From: Chloroflexota bacterium
GTDB taxonomy: Bacteria > Chloroflexota > Dormibacteria > Dormibacterales > Dormibacteraceae
DNA length: 43,260 nucleotides
NCBI GenBank assembly: GCA_005883575.1
Contig: VBFH01000040.1
Location: 1 to 43,260 of the forward strand
Reading direction: 5' to 3'
Shown here: in pieces, positions 16,045 through 23,307 of the stretch
Numbering within the stretch: the stretch's first letter is position 1
How the letters are laid out: the number at the start of each line of letters is the position of its first letter
Program-made: the position numbers and the translations under genes
Notes under the pieces: model-generated
Databases searched by the model: none
What the model saw: the letters and a program-made list of their open reading frames with translations, nothing else
Told to the model about the DNA's origin: nothing

Positions 16045-17386
16045 CGCGCTGGTTGCCAGCGATGCCACTCGGGTCTTCCCACTGGAGCTCGACCGACGCT
16101 ACCCCGTGGTTGTGCGCGGTGATGGCGCGTGGGTGGAAGACTCGTCGGGGAAACGCTACCTCGACGCGATGAGCGGCGGCTCGATGGCCGCGACGCTCGG
16201 GCATGGGCGGCGCGAGATCATCGCGGCCGCGGCCGCCCAGGCGGGCCGGCTTTCCTATGTTCACAACGAGCGGCTGACCAATCCTCAACGCGAGCAGCTG
16301 GCCGCCGAGCTGGTCGAGCTGGCACCTCCGGGGATGACGCGCGTGCGGTTCACGACGGGCGGCGCGGAATCGAACGAGATGGCGATCCAGATGGCACGCA
16401 GCTACCACGTGGAGCGCGGCGACACGAGCCGGTGGCAGGTCATCTCGCCGGCGCAGGCCTACCACGGCCCGACCATGGCCACTCTTGGGCTGACGGGACG
16501 GCCCGGGCTGCAGAGTCCGTTCGGACCTTACATCCCGCGTCACCGCCACATCCCGCCGAGCACGTGGCGGTTCGACCTCACCGGCCAGGCCGCCCTGGCC
16601 GCGCTCGACTCAGTGCTGGAAGAGGTGGGGCCAGAGAACGTGTCGGCGTACTTCTGCGAGCCGATCACAGCGGCTGCGCTCCCGGCCTACTCGCCGCCCG
16701 ATCGCTTCTGGAAGGGCCTTGCCGAACGGAGGGACCGCCACGGCTTTCTCATCTGCTACGACGAGGTGGTCACGGGCATCGGTCGCGCCGGCCATTGGTT
16801 CGCCGCCGAGAAGCTGCCCCTGGTCCCGGACATCATCGCCACGGCCAAAGGCCTGGGCGCGGGATACGCGGCGATCGGAGCCGTGCTCTGCGCAGACCAT
16901 GTGTATCAAGCGTTCGCCGACGGCTCGCGGAGGTTCACGCTCGGCCACACGTGGGACGGCGCTCCGCTCTCGTGCGCGGTCGGGCTCAAAGTCCTCGAGG
17001 TGCTGCGGAACGAAAGTCTGATCGAGCGGGTGCGCGAGAGAGGTCCGGACCTGAGGCATCAACTCGCGGCCGCGCTCGAAGGAATTCCGCTGGTGCGGGA
17101 GGTCCGTGGGCACGGCTTCCTGCTCGGCATCGAATATGTCGACCCTCGGGATGGGAATTCGTTCTTGCCGCCGGAGCTCGGGGTCGCCCGGCGCGTCGAC
17201 CTGACGGCGATGGACCTCGGCCTCATCGTTTACTCGACCATGCCGACGCGCGACGGCTTCGCCGGCGATCAGACCCTTTTCGCGCCTCCGTTCACCTCCT
17301 CCGATGAAGAGCTGGCTCAGATGGTCGCGCGGTTCGCGGACACAATCCGGACGGTGGCGCGATCGCTCGAGGGGCAGCTGCGATGA
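16037..17386 (+). CDS. Class III PLP aminotransferase (first copy)
   Basis: A 449-residue fold-type I, class III aminotransferase (omega-amino acid/GABA aminotransferase family). GGAESNEMAIQMAR, the YHG of AQAYHGPTMAT that stacks on PLP, the acidic pair in ICYDEVVTGIGR (D of DEV binds the pyridine nitrogen) and the Schiff-base lysine in TAKGLGAGYA are in order. It moves an amino group from an omega-amine or amino aldehyde to a keto acid. The start overlaps the kinase end by 8 bases. It is clearly paralogous to the enzyme at 18075-19388 (shared ISPAQAYHG, PSTWRFD and YFCEP/FFCEP stretches), with a glutamine amidotransferase gene between them. Confidence 0.9.
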   Translation: MPDALVASDATRVFPLELDRRYPVVVRGDGAWVEDSSGKRYLDAMSGGSMAATLGHGRREIIAAAAAQAGRLSYVHNERLTNPQREQLAAELVELAPPGMTRVRFTTGGAESNEMAIQMARSYHVERGDTSRWQVISPAQAYHGPTMATLGLTGRPGLQSPFGPYIPRHRHIPPSTWRFDLTGQAALAALDSVLEEVGPENVSAYFCEPITAAALPAYSPPDRFWKGLAERRDRHGFLICYDEVVTGIGRAGHWFAAEKLPLVPDIIATAKGLGAGYAAIGAVLCADHVYQAFADGSRRFTLGHTWDGAPLSCAVGLKVLEVLRNESLIERVRERGPDLRHQLAAALEGIPLVREVRGHGFLLGIEYVDPRDGNSFLPPELGVARRVDLTAMDLGLIVYSTMPTRDGFAGDQTLFAPPFTSSDEELAQMVARFADTIRTVARSLEGQLR

Positions 17387-18078
17387 ACCCGAGCTGGAAG
17401 CCAAGATCCCTCATCCTGCAGCACGAAGCCGCGACACCTCCGGGCCTGATCAAGAGCTGGCTGGAAGAGCAATCGGCGGAGGTGGAGACGCTTCGCATCG
17501 ACGAGGATGACCGCCCGGTGAACGCAGACGATTACGACCTCATCGTGTCCCTAGGCTCGGAGTTCGCCGCGTTCGACGACTCGGTTCCATTCGTGGCCCG
17601 CGAGGCCAGGCTCTTTGAGCAGGCGCTGGAGTCGGACGTTCCGATCCTCGGGCTGTGTTTCGGTGGACAGATGCTGGCGCGCGTGCTGGGCAGCCGCCTC
17701 TATCGCTCCGAGCAGTCAGAGATCGGCTGGCTTCAGGTGCGAAGTCACGATCCAGACCTCGTCAGCGCCGGCCCGTGGTTCCAATGGCATTTCGACACAT
17801 TCACCGCGCCGCCGGGAGCAAGGATCGTCGCCGAGACCGATGTCGGGCCCCAAGCGTTCATCGCGGGCCGGAGCCTCGGCCTCCAGTTTCATCCCGAGGT
17901 CACGCCCGAGATCATGGACGAGTGGGTGCGCGTCTACCCGCATGAGCTGGAGGCCGAGGGGGTCGATCCGCGCGGCTTGCTGGAAGAGACCCGGCGGCGC
18001 GCAGAACAATCGAAGCACATGACGTGGCGGCTCTTCGACCAGTTCCGCGACCAGATCGCCAGCCGCCGGAAGACATGA
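17383..18078 (+). CDS. Class I glutamine amidotransferase (possible gamma-glutamyl hydrolase)
   Basis: A 231-residue class I glutamine amidotransferase domain standing alone. The triad is intact: nucleophile C92 in GLCFGGQ, H170 and E172 in QFHPEV. Such free-standing proteins hydrolyse glutamine or gamma-glutamyl amides. Between two aminotransferases and upstream of a GS-like gamma-glutamyl ligase, a role in removing a gamma-glutamyl group from a pathway intermediate is the best guess; feeding ammonia to a partner enzyme is the alternative. ATGA overlaps join it to both neighbours. The C-terminal 50 residues are charged and helical, beyond the catalytic core. Confidence 0.87.
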   Translation: MNPSWKPRSLILQHEAATPPGLIKSWLEEQSAEVETLRIDEDDRPVNADDYDLIVSLGSEFAAFDDSVPFVAREARLFEQALESDVPILGLCFGGQMLARVLGSRLYRSEQSEIGWLQVRSHDPDLVSAGPWFQWHFDTFTAPPGARIVAETDVGPQAFIAGRSLGLQFHPEVTPEIMDEWVRVYPHELEAEGVDPRGLLEETRRRAEQSKHMTWRLFDQFRDQIASRRKT

Positions 18079-19388
18079 TCAGCGATCGGGTCTCGGCCGA
18101 CCAGACGAGCACCTTTCCGCGCTTTCTCGACCTGGCCTACCCAAACATCGAGAGCGCGGAGGGAGTTTGGCTGTCAACCACGAGGGGAGCAAAGATCCTG
18201 GACGCGTGCTCCGGCGGCGCCATGGTCTCAAATCTCGGCCACGGCGCCCCTGACATTGTCCAAGCAGGCGCGCGACAGGCCGAGAGGATCGCGTACTTCT
18301 ACATGGATCACTTCACCAACGAGCCACAGGAGGAGCTCGCCGCGCTGCTCGTCGCCGTGGCGGCGCCGGAGATGGCGCGCGTCCGCTTCGGTTCCAGCGG
18401 TTCGGAGGCGAACGAGACAGCACTGCGGCTGGCACGCGCTTACCACGTCGACCGCGGCGAGCCTGCGCGGTGGAGGGTGATCTCGCCCGCCCAGGCGTAT
18501 CACGGCTCGACCATGGCGACCCTTGCGCTCAGCGGCCGCAAGCACACGCTTCAGGAGCCGTACACGCCATATCTTTCGCATCACCTCCACATCGCGCCCT
18601 CGACCTGGCGTTTCGATGTCACGGGCGAGGCCGCCCTACGAGAGCTCGACCAGCGGCTGGAGGAGGCCGGTCCGGAGACGATCGCCGCCTTTTTCTGCGA
18701 GCCCGTCAGCGGGGCGGCGCTGCCGGCGTATTCGTCGCCCGACAAGTTCTGGCTCGGGCTCCATCAACGCCGCGAGAAGCACGGGTTTTTGATCTGCTTC
18801 GACGAGGTGGTCACCGGCATGGGCCGCGTCGGAAGCTGGTTCGCATATCAGCAGCTGCCGATCGAGCCGGACATCGTGACGATCGGCAAAGGCCTGGGCG
18901 CCGGCTATGCCCCGATCAGCGCGGTGCTGTGCAAGCAGCACGTCTACGACGCCGTGGAAAGGGGCTCGCGCTTCTTCGACCTCGGACATACGTGGGACGG
19001 CGCACCGATCTCGTGCGCCACCGGCCTGGCCGTGCTGAACGCCATGATCGATCAACGATTGATCGAGCGGGTGCGCGAGCGCGGCCCCCGATTGCTGGAG
19101 CAGCTGCAGGCCGCGCTGCACGGCAATCCGATCGTGGCCGAGGTTCGCGGCCGCGGGTTCCTGCTCGGGATCGACCTAGTCGATCTTCCGGAAGAGATGC
19201 ATGCCGACGAGCGAGTGGAAGATATAGCGCTTGGGCGCGGGCTGCTGGTGACGACGACACACTCGACGCAAGACGGCTACGCGGGTGACGAGGTGGTGTT
19301 TGCGCCGGCTTTCACAAGCTCCGACGGGGAGCTCGACATGATGATCGAGCGCCTTGCGGCGACACTCGGAGATGTAGCGTCCCGATGA
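18075..19388 (+). CDS. Class III PLP aminotransferase (second copy)
   Basis: A 437-residue class III aminotransferase, paralogue of the one at 16037-17386. SGSEANETALRLAR, AQAYHGSTMATL, ICFDEVVTGMGR and the catalytic lysine in TIGKGLGAGYA are present, so both copies look active. The start ATG 18075 overlaps the preceding stop as ATGA; the frame open from 18024 has no family similarity upstream. Divergence between the two copies is substantial, so they probably act on different intermediates or form a heteromer; this cannot be settled by reading. Its stop overlaps the start of the GS-like gene by 4 bases. Confidence 0.9.
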   Translation: MISDRVSADQTSTFPRFLDLAYPNIESAEGVWLSTTRGAKILDACSGGAMVSNLGHGAPDIVQAGARQAERIAYFYMDHFTNEPQEELAALLVAVAAPEMARVRFGSSGSEANETALRLARAYHVDRGEPARWRVISPAQAYHGSTMATLALSGRKHTLQEPYTPYLSHHLHIAPSTWRFDVTGEAALRELDQRLEEAGPETIAAFFCEPVSGAALPAYSSPDKFWLGLHQRREKHGFLICFDEVVTGMGRVGSWFAYQQLPIEPDIVTIGKGLGAGYAPISAVLCKQHVYDAVERGSRFFDLGHTWDGAPISCATGLAVLNAMIDQRLIERVRERGPRLLEQLQAALHGNPIVAEVRGRGFLLGIDLVDLPEEMHADERVEDIALGRGLLVTTTHSTQDGYAGDEVVFAPAFTSSDGELDMMIERLAATLGDVASR

Positions 19389-20701
19389 CGGAAACCAAGG
19401 TCGAGACTGCGCTTGGAACCGTTGATTTTCGACCTACGGAGCACGTCGAGTTCGTGCTGCTGGTCATCCCCGACGTGAACGGCTCGCTCCGCGGCAAGGC
19501 GCTTCGTCCGGATGCTTTCGAAGCCGCGGTTCGCCACGGCACTGTGATGACCGACCTGCTGTTGGCGCTCGACCCTGTGGACACGCCGATCGCCGATTAC
19601 GAACAGTTCGGCATCCGCTCCGGCGCCGCAGACCTGGTCGTGCATCCCGATTCCTCGACTCTCCACGACCTGCAATGGCGGCCCGGCTGGAGGATATGCC
19701 TGGGCACGCCGAGCTGGCCCGACGGCAGCCGCTGCGAGCTGGCCTCTCGCGAGGTGCTCCGCGTTGGGCTTGCGCAGATGCTCGAGGTCGGCTACGACGT
19801 GATGGCGGCGATCGAATACGAGGTGCGGCTCACAGACGCGCAGGACCGCCTTGTCACCAGCGGGATCAGCTACAGCGCCGGCGAGGTCGCCGCCCTCGAC
19901 GCATTCGTCAGCGCCCTGCGCCCAGCCCTGGAGGACCTGGGGGTGGAGATGACAGCCGTGCACACCGAGGCGGCTCCCGGATTGGTCGAGCTAAACCTCG
20001 CCGCTCGCCCAGGCCTCCAGGCTGCGGACGACGCCGCCTACACGAAGTTCGCGGTCAAGGATCTTGCCCGCTCGATGGGGATGCGAGCCAGCTTTCTTGC
20101 GAAGAGCGCCGCCGGCGAAGAAGGTTCCAGCGGCCACGTGCATTTCTCGTGCTGGCGTGGCGGCTCCAACGCTTTCGCCGAGTCCACCGAGGTGATGAAC
20201 TCGGCGATCGCGGGGGTGCTCGGGCACCTGCCGGCCGCGTCTTTGCTGCTCAACCCGACCATCAACTCTTACAAGCGACTCGTGCCGGGATGGTTCGCGC
20301 CGACAAACGTCAGCTGGGGGGTGGAGAACCGCTCCTGCGCCGTTCGCGCCATCCAATCCCCACGGCCTGAGCTCTGCCGTTTCGAGTGCAGGCGACCCGG
20401 CGCCGACGCCAACCCCTACCTGGCGCTGTCGGCGATCGTCGTCTCCGCCGCCGACGGCTTGCGCGGCAATGCCAGGGTGCCGGCGCCGGTGGAGGGAGAC
20501 GCGTACTCGCAACCGGGGCTCGCAGCGCTCCCTGGGTCGCTTGAAGCAGCCCTCAGGGAGTTCGAGGCTGACGCGACTTTGCGGCTTGGGCTTGGCGAGG
20601 TGTTCAGCGCTTACTACGCGACCTCACGTCGATGGGAGCTGAAAGCCTGGCAGGAAGCCGTGACGGAGTGGGAAAAGAGCCGCTACGACCGCAGCGTCTG
20701 A
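19385..20701 (+). CDS. Glutamine synthetase-like ligase (second GS paralogue)
   Basis: A 438-residue member of the glutamine synthetase superfamily, shorter and more divergent than the one at 8668-10044. Conserved points: IPDVNGSLRGK in the beta-grasp domain, AIEYEVRL (metal-binding glutamates), SSGHVHFSCW (histidine pair), NSYKRLVPGWFAPTNVSWG and RFECRRPGADANPYLAL. It probably forms a gamma-glutamyl amide of the amine processed by this operon. It is the last of eight plus-strand genes with overlapping ends. The final 19 bases overlap the convergent hydrolase gene. Confidence 0.88.
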   Translation: MTETKVETALGTVDFRPTEHVEFVLLVIPDVNGSLRGKALRPDAFEAAVRHGTVMTDLLLALDPVDTPIADYEQFGIRSGAADLVVHPDSSTLHDLQWRPGWRICLGTPSWPDGSRCELASREVLRVGLAQMLEVGYDVMAAIEYEVRLTDAQDRLVTSGISYSAGEVAALDAFVSALRPALEDLGVEMTAVHTEAAPGLVELNLAARPGLQAADDAAYTKFAVKDLARSMGMRASFLAKSAAGEEGSSGHVHFSCWRGGSNAFAESTEVMNSAIAGVLGHLPAASLLLNPTINSYKRLVPGWFAPTNVSWGVENRSCAVRAIQSPRPELCRFECRRPGADANPYLALSAIVVSAADGLRGNARVPAPVEGDAYSQPGLAALPGSLEAALREFEADATLRLGLGEVFSAYYATSRRWELKAWQEAVTEWEKSRYDRSV

Positions 20702-21369
20702 CTCCGCCGCGCCCGCTCGACGAAGCGTTCGAAGAGCCTCCGCGCCCAGGGAAGGTCGCAGGCAAGCTCTTCGGGATGGCACTGCACCGCGACGATGAGG
20801 CCGTCCGACGTCTCGACAGCCTCGACCGTGCCATCGTCACCGCGGGCCGTTTGGACCAGGCCGGGCGCCAGCGTCCCGATCGCCTGGTGATGGAGGCTGT
20901 TGACGCGGATCTTGTCTTTGCCGGCCGCCCGCCCGAGCTCTGAACCCGGATCGACGTCGATGGTGTGCGCCAGGTGGCCGCGCCCAAACGACCTGACCTC
21001 GTGGCCCTCGAGGTGCTGGACGAGAGATCCCCCCATAGCGACGTTGATCACCTGCTGGCCGCGGCAGATGCCCAAAACGGGCAGACCCTGGGCGCGGGCT
21101 TGACCAAACAGGCGGAGCTCGGTGTCGTCCAGGTCTCGGTCGATGGGTCCGATCTTGGGATCAGGCTCTTCTCCATAGAGGGCCGGGTCGACGTCCCAGC
21201 CGCCGGGAAGGAGCAGGCCGTCCACCGGCGGCAGCGAGGCGGTGCCTGGAGGTAGCTCGACGGGCTGCGCCCCCACGGCTTCCACGGCACGCTGATAGGG
21301 GACGTAATACTCCGCGCCGCGGCGCGGGCTGGTCGTGATGCCGATCCTAGGCCGTCCGTTATTGGGCAT
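20683..21369 (-). CDS. Gamma-glutamyl-gamma-aminobutyrate hydrolase family protein (peptidase C26, PuuD-like)
   Basis: A 228-residue class I amidotransferase of the peptidase C26 group, which hydrolyses gamma-glutamyl amides such as gamma-glutamyl-GABA. The early DGLLLPGGWDVDPALYGEE is characteristic of PuuD relatives, and the triad is C102 in GICRGQQ, H198 and E200 in VQCHPEE. It complements the two GS-like ligases at this locus by releasing glutamate. The start is ATG 21369; a promoter TTGACA (21412-21407), 17 bases, CGTAAT (21389-21384) on the minus strand would start the RNA about 8 bases before it. The gene is convergent with, and overlaps, the plus-strand operon. Confidence 0.88.
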   Translation of the reverse strand: MPNNGRPRIGITTSPRRGAEYYVPYQRAVEAVGAQPVELPPGTASLPPVDGLLLPGGWDVDPALYGEEPDPKIGPIDRDLDDTELRLFGQARAQGLPVLGICRGQQVINVAMGGSLVQHLEGHEVRSFGRGHLAHTIDVDPGSELGRAAGKDKIRVNSLHHQAIGTLAPGLVQTARGDDGTVEAVETSDGLIVAVQCHPEELACDLPWARRLFERFVERARRSQTLRS

Positions 21370-21383
21370 TGTTTTGCGACAAG

Positions 21384-21412
21384 ATTACGGGCGTTACCGG
21401 GCAACTTGTCAA
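21384..21412 (-). promoter_or_regulatory. Promoter of the PuuD-like gene
   Basis: On the minus strand, TTGACA at 21412-21407 and CGTAAT at 21389-21384 are separated by exactly 17 bases, a perfect -35 with a fair -10. The RNA would start near 21377, 8 bases before ATG 21369. GACAAG (21378-21383) and CTTGTC (21405-21410) form an inverted repeat spanning the promoter. Confidence 0.55.
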
Positions 21413-21426
21413 GGACCGTCCACATG

Positions 21427-21461
21427 GGCCTGAATAGGCCAGAAATGTAATGGCTGTTACA
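21427..21461 (+). promoter_or_regulatory. Putative RpiR operator at its own start codon, with adjacent dyad
   Basis: TGTAA (21446-21450) and TTACA (21457-21461) form a perfect inverted repeat with a 6-base spacer, overlapping the ATG at 21450. HexR, a member of the RpiR family, is known to bind TGTAAT-N-ATTACA-type palindromes, so this is a plausible autoregulatory site. Just upstream GGCCT (21427-21431) and AGGCC (21436-21440) form a second dyad with a 4-base loop. Confidence 0.5.
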
Positions 21462-22319
21462 GAGAAAGGAGTCGGAGAGGTCGTCCGGCAGCGCCTGGAC
21501 TCGCTGAGCCCGGCCGAACGCCGCCTCGCCCGGGTGCTCCTGGCGTCGTATCCGATCGCAGGGCTGGAGAGCGTGGCCCGCTTTGCAGAACGGGCCTCGG
21601 TCAGCCCTCCCACCGTGACGCGTTTCATCACCAAGCTCGGTTTTCGCGGCTACCCGGAGTTCCAGGAGAGCCTGCGTCGCGAGGTCCAATCCCGACTTAG
21701 CTCGCCCCTGGCGCGCTACCGCGACGAACCCAAACGCGACTCCGTCGTAAATGACGCGCTCGAGGTTTCCACTCACAACCTGAGAGCGACGCTCGGGCTG
21801 CTGTCCGACCGCGACGTCAAGGAGGCGGTGAAGCTGCTCGCGGACGTGCGCCGCCGGATCATGATCCTCGGCGGGCGCGTGAGCGCGCCGCTCGCGCGCT
21901 ACCTCGCCGGCCAGCTGCACCTGCTGCGCCCGGGGGTCGGACTCGTCGATGCGGAGCGGAGCGCGCCGGCGCAGCAGCTCATCGACATGCGCAAGACCGA
22001 CGTGCTCATCGTCTTCGATTACAGGCGCTACCAGCCCGACACGATCGAGTGCGCGCGCGTCGCGTCGAGCCGGGGTTGCGACGTGATCCTGTTCACCGAC
22101 CCGTGGCTCTCGCCCGCCTCGGCTTTTGCACGCCAGGTGCTCGTCACGAGCGTGGAGACTGTGGGACCGTTCGACTCGCTGGTGGGAGCGATGGCCGTGG
22201 TCGAAGCGCTCATCGCCGCCGTCCTGGGGGAGCTAGGCGCGCGCGCGGAGATGCGCATGCAGAGCCTGGAGCGGCTGCGGGCCGGCGACGTGCTAGGCGG
22301 GAGCGACTCGGGAAGCTAG
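21450..22319 (+). CDS. MurR/RpiR-family transcriptional regulator (HTH_6 plus SIS domain)
   Basis: A 289-residue regulator. The N-terminal HTH_6 domain (about 1-80) shows SLSPAERRLARVLLASYP, then SVSPPTVTRFITKLGFRGYPEF, a textbook RpiR helix-turn-helix. The C-terminal SIS domain (about 115-250; MILGGRVSAPLARYLAGQL, then DVLIVFDYRRYQPDT) binds a phosphosugar or related effector. The start ATG 21450 fits the family N terminus. A TGTAA/TTACA palindrome overlaps this codon and may serve autoregulation and control of the divergent PuuD-like gene. The SIS domain suggests that a sugar phosphate, perhaps from the kinase/aldolase branch, is sensed; this is inference. Confidence 0.88.
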   Translation: MAVTEKGVGEVVRQRLDSLSPAERRLARVLLASYPIAGLESVARFAERASVSPPTVTRFITKLGFRGYPEFQESLRREVQSRLSSPLARYRDEPKRDSVVNDALEVSTHNLRATLGLLSDRDVKEAVKLLADVRRRIMILGGRVSAPLARYLAGQLHLLRPGVGLVDAERSAPAQQLIDMRKTDVLIVFDYRRYQPDTIECARVASSRGCDVILFTDPWLSPASAFARQVLVTSVETVGPFDSLVGAMAVVEALIAAVLGELGARAEMRMQSLERLRAGDVLGGSDSGS

Positions 22320-22331
22320 TGCGAGCTTAAG

Positions 22332-22367
22332 CCCCTCACCCGGCCCCTCTCTCCGAGGGAAAGAGGG
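22332..22367. repeat. REP-like palindrome at the 3' ends of rpiR and xdhC
   Basis: CCCTCT (22345-22350) and AGAGGG (22362-22367) pair, with a further TCC/GGA inside, next to CCCCTCACCCGG (22332-22343). This is the common bacterial intergenic palindrome with a GGTGAGGGG tail. It encodes the last residues of the XdhC-YHS protein (PSERGAG) and lies between convergent genes, so it may also act as a bidirectional transcription stop. It is related in build to the element inside ccdA. Confidence 0.6.
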
Positions 22368-23307
22368 TGTACCGCTCGGGATCGCGCTCGAACTCGGACC
22401 GACACCCCGTCGAGCAAAACCAGAACGTAGTGTCACCGCGCACAGTCTTGTGCGGGCTCGTCAGCGGGTCCACCGTCATCCCACAAACCGGGTCGGTGGC
22501 GAACGTCACGGGTGAGGGGTCGATCGGCGCCGGTTTCGAGGCGCGCTTCCGTCGCGCGGTGACAACCTCCGCTAGCGCGAGCAGGGCGATCTCCTCCTGC
22601 GTCCCGCCGCGGACTTTCCCGGCCGGCGTCCGCACGCGCGCGATCGTGTGCTCGTCGAGGCCACGGCGCAGGAGCTCCGTCCGCACGGCGACAGCCCGGC
22701 GGGTGCTTGCGATGAGGCCGACGTCCAGGTCGGGATGACTCAGCGCGGCCTCCAGGGCGTCTTCGTCGTAGTGCCCCATCGTCGCCACTACCGCATAGGC
22801 GTCCCGGGCCGAAACCTCCAGCGTCGCCACCTCCGCCTGGCTTACGGTTCGGGCGCGAAAGCCGGTGAGCTCGCCTAGCTTTACCAGGGTCGTCGCCGCC
22901 GGACCCTCGCCGAACACCAGCAGCAGCGGCTTAGGCAGGCGCGGCTCGATGAAGATGTCGAGCGAGCCGCCGCTCGGGCATGTCGTCGCAATCATCAGCT
23001 CTCCGCGCGTGCGCGACTCCTTTACCTCCTCCCCTCCGACGATGTGGATGAGCTGCGCCGTGCCCTCGGCCAGCGCCCGGAGCGCCTCGCGCCTCACTGT
23101 CGGCTCGGAGCAGCTTCCCCCGATCCATCCGCGCAGCCGGCCGTCGGCGGTGATGACGGCCTTGTCGCCTGGCCGCGCGGAGGTGGGCGCCTCGCAGCGC
23201 ACGACCGTCGCCAGCACGCATGGCGTGCCCGCGGCCTCGTACTCACGCAGCAGGTCGAGCGCTTCTTCGCCTATTCGTTTACTCCCGCCGCTCGCAGCGC
23301 CGCCCAC
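22336..23307 (-). CDS. XdhC/CoxI-family molybdenum-hydroxylase maturation factor fused to a YHS domain
   Basis: A protein of 323 residues. The N-terminal XdhC_CoxI domain (about 15-90) shows PCVLATVVRCEAPTSARPG and GWIGGSCSEPTVRREALRAL; the middle Rossmann domain (about 120-240) begins LLLVFGEGPAATTLVKLGE. From about residue 272 a YHS domain follows, DPVCGMTVDP then FWFCSTGCRSEF, a small metal-linked module. XdhC/CoxI proteins help sulfurate and insert the molybdenum cofactor, here presumably of the adjacent CO dehydrogenase. The start is uncertain: GTG 23307 lies inside the end of coxL and is the only canonical codon before the conserved region. The last residues come from a repeat element. 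Confidence 0.82.
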   Translation of the reverse strand: MGGAASGGSKRIGEEALDLLREYEAAGTPCVLATVVRCEAPTSARPGDKAVITADGRLRGWIGGSCSEPTVRREALRALAEGTAQLIHIVGGEEVKESRTRGELMIATTCPSGGSLDIFIEPRLPKPLLLVFGEGPAATTLVKLGELTGFRARTVSQAEVATLEVSARDAYAVVATMGHYDEDALEAALSHPDLDVGLIASTRRAVAVRTELLRRGLDEHTIARVRTPAGKVRGGTQEEIALLALAEVVTARRKRASKPAPIDPSPVTFATDPVCGMTVDPLTSPHKTVRGDTTFWFCSTGCRSEFERDPERYTLFPSERGAG

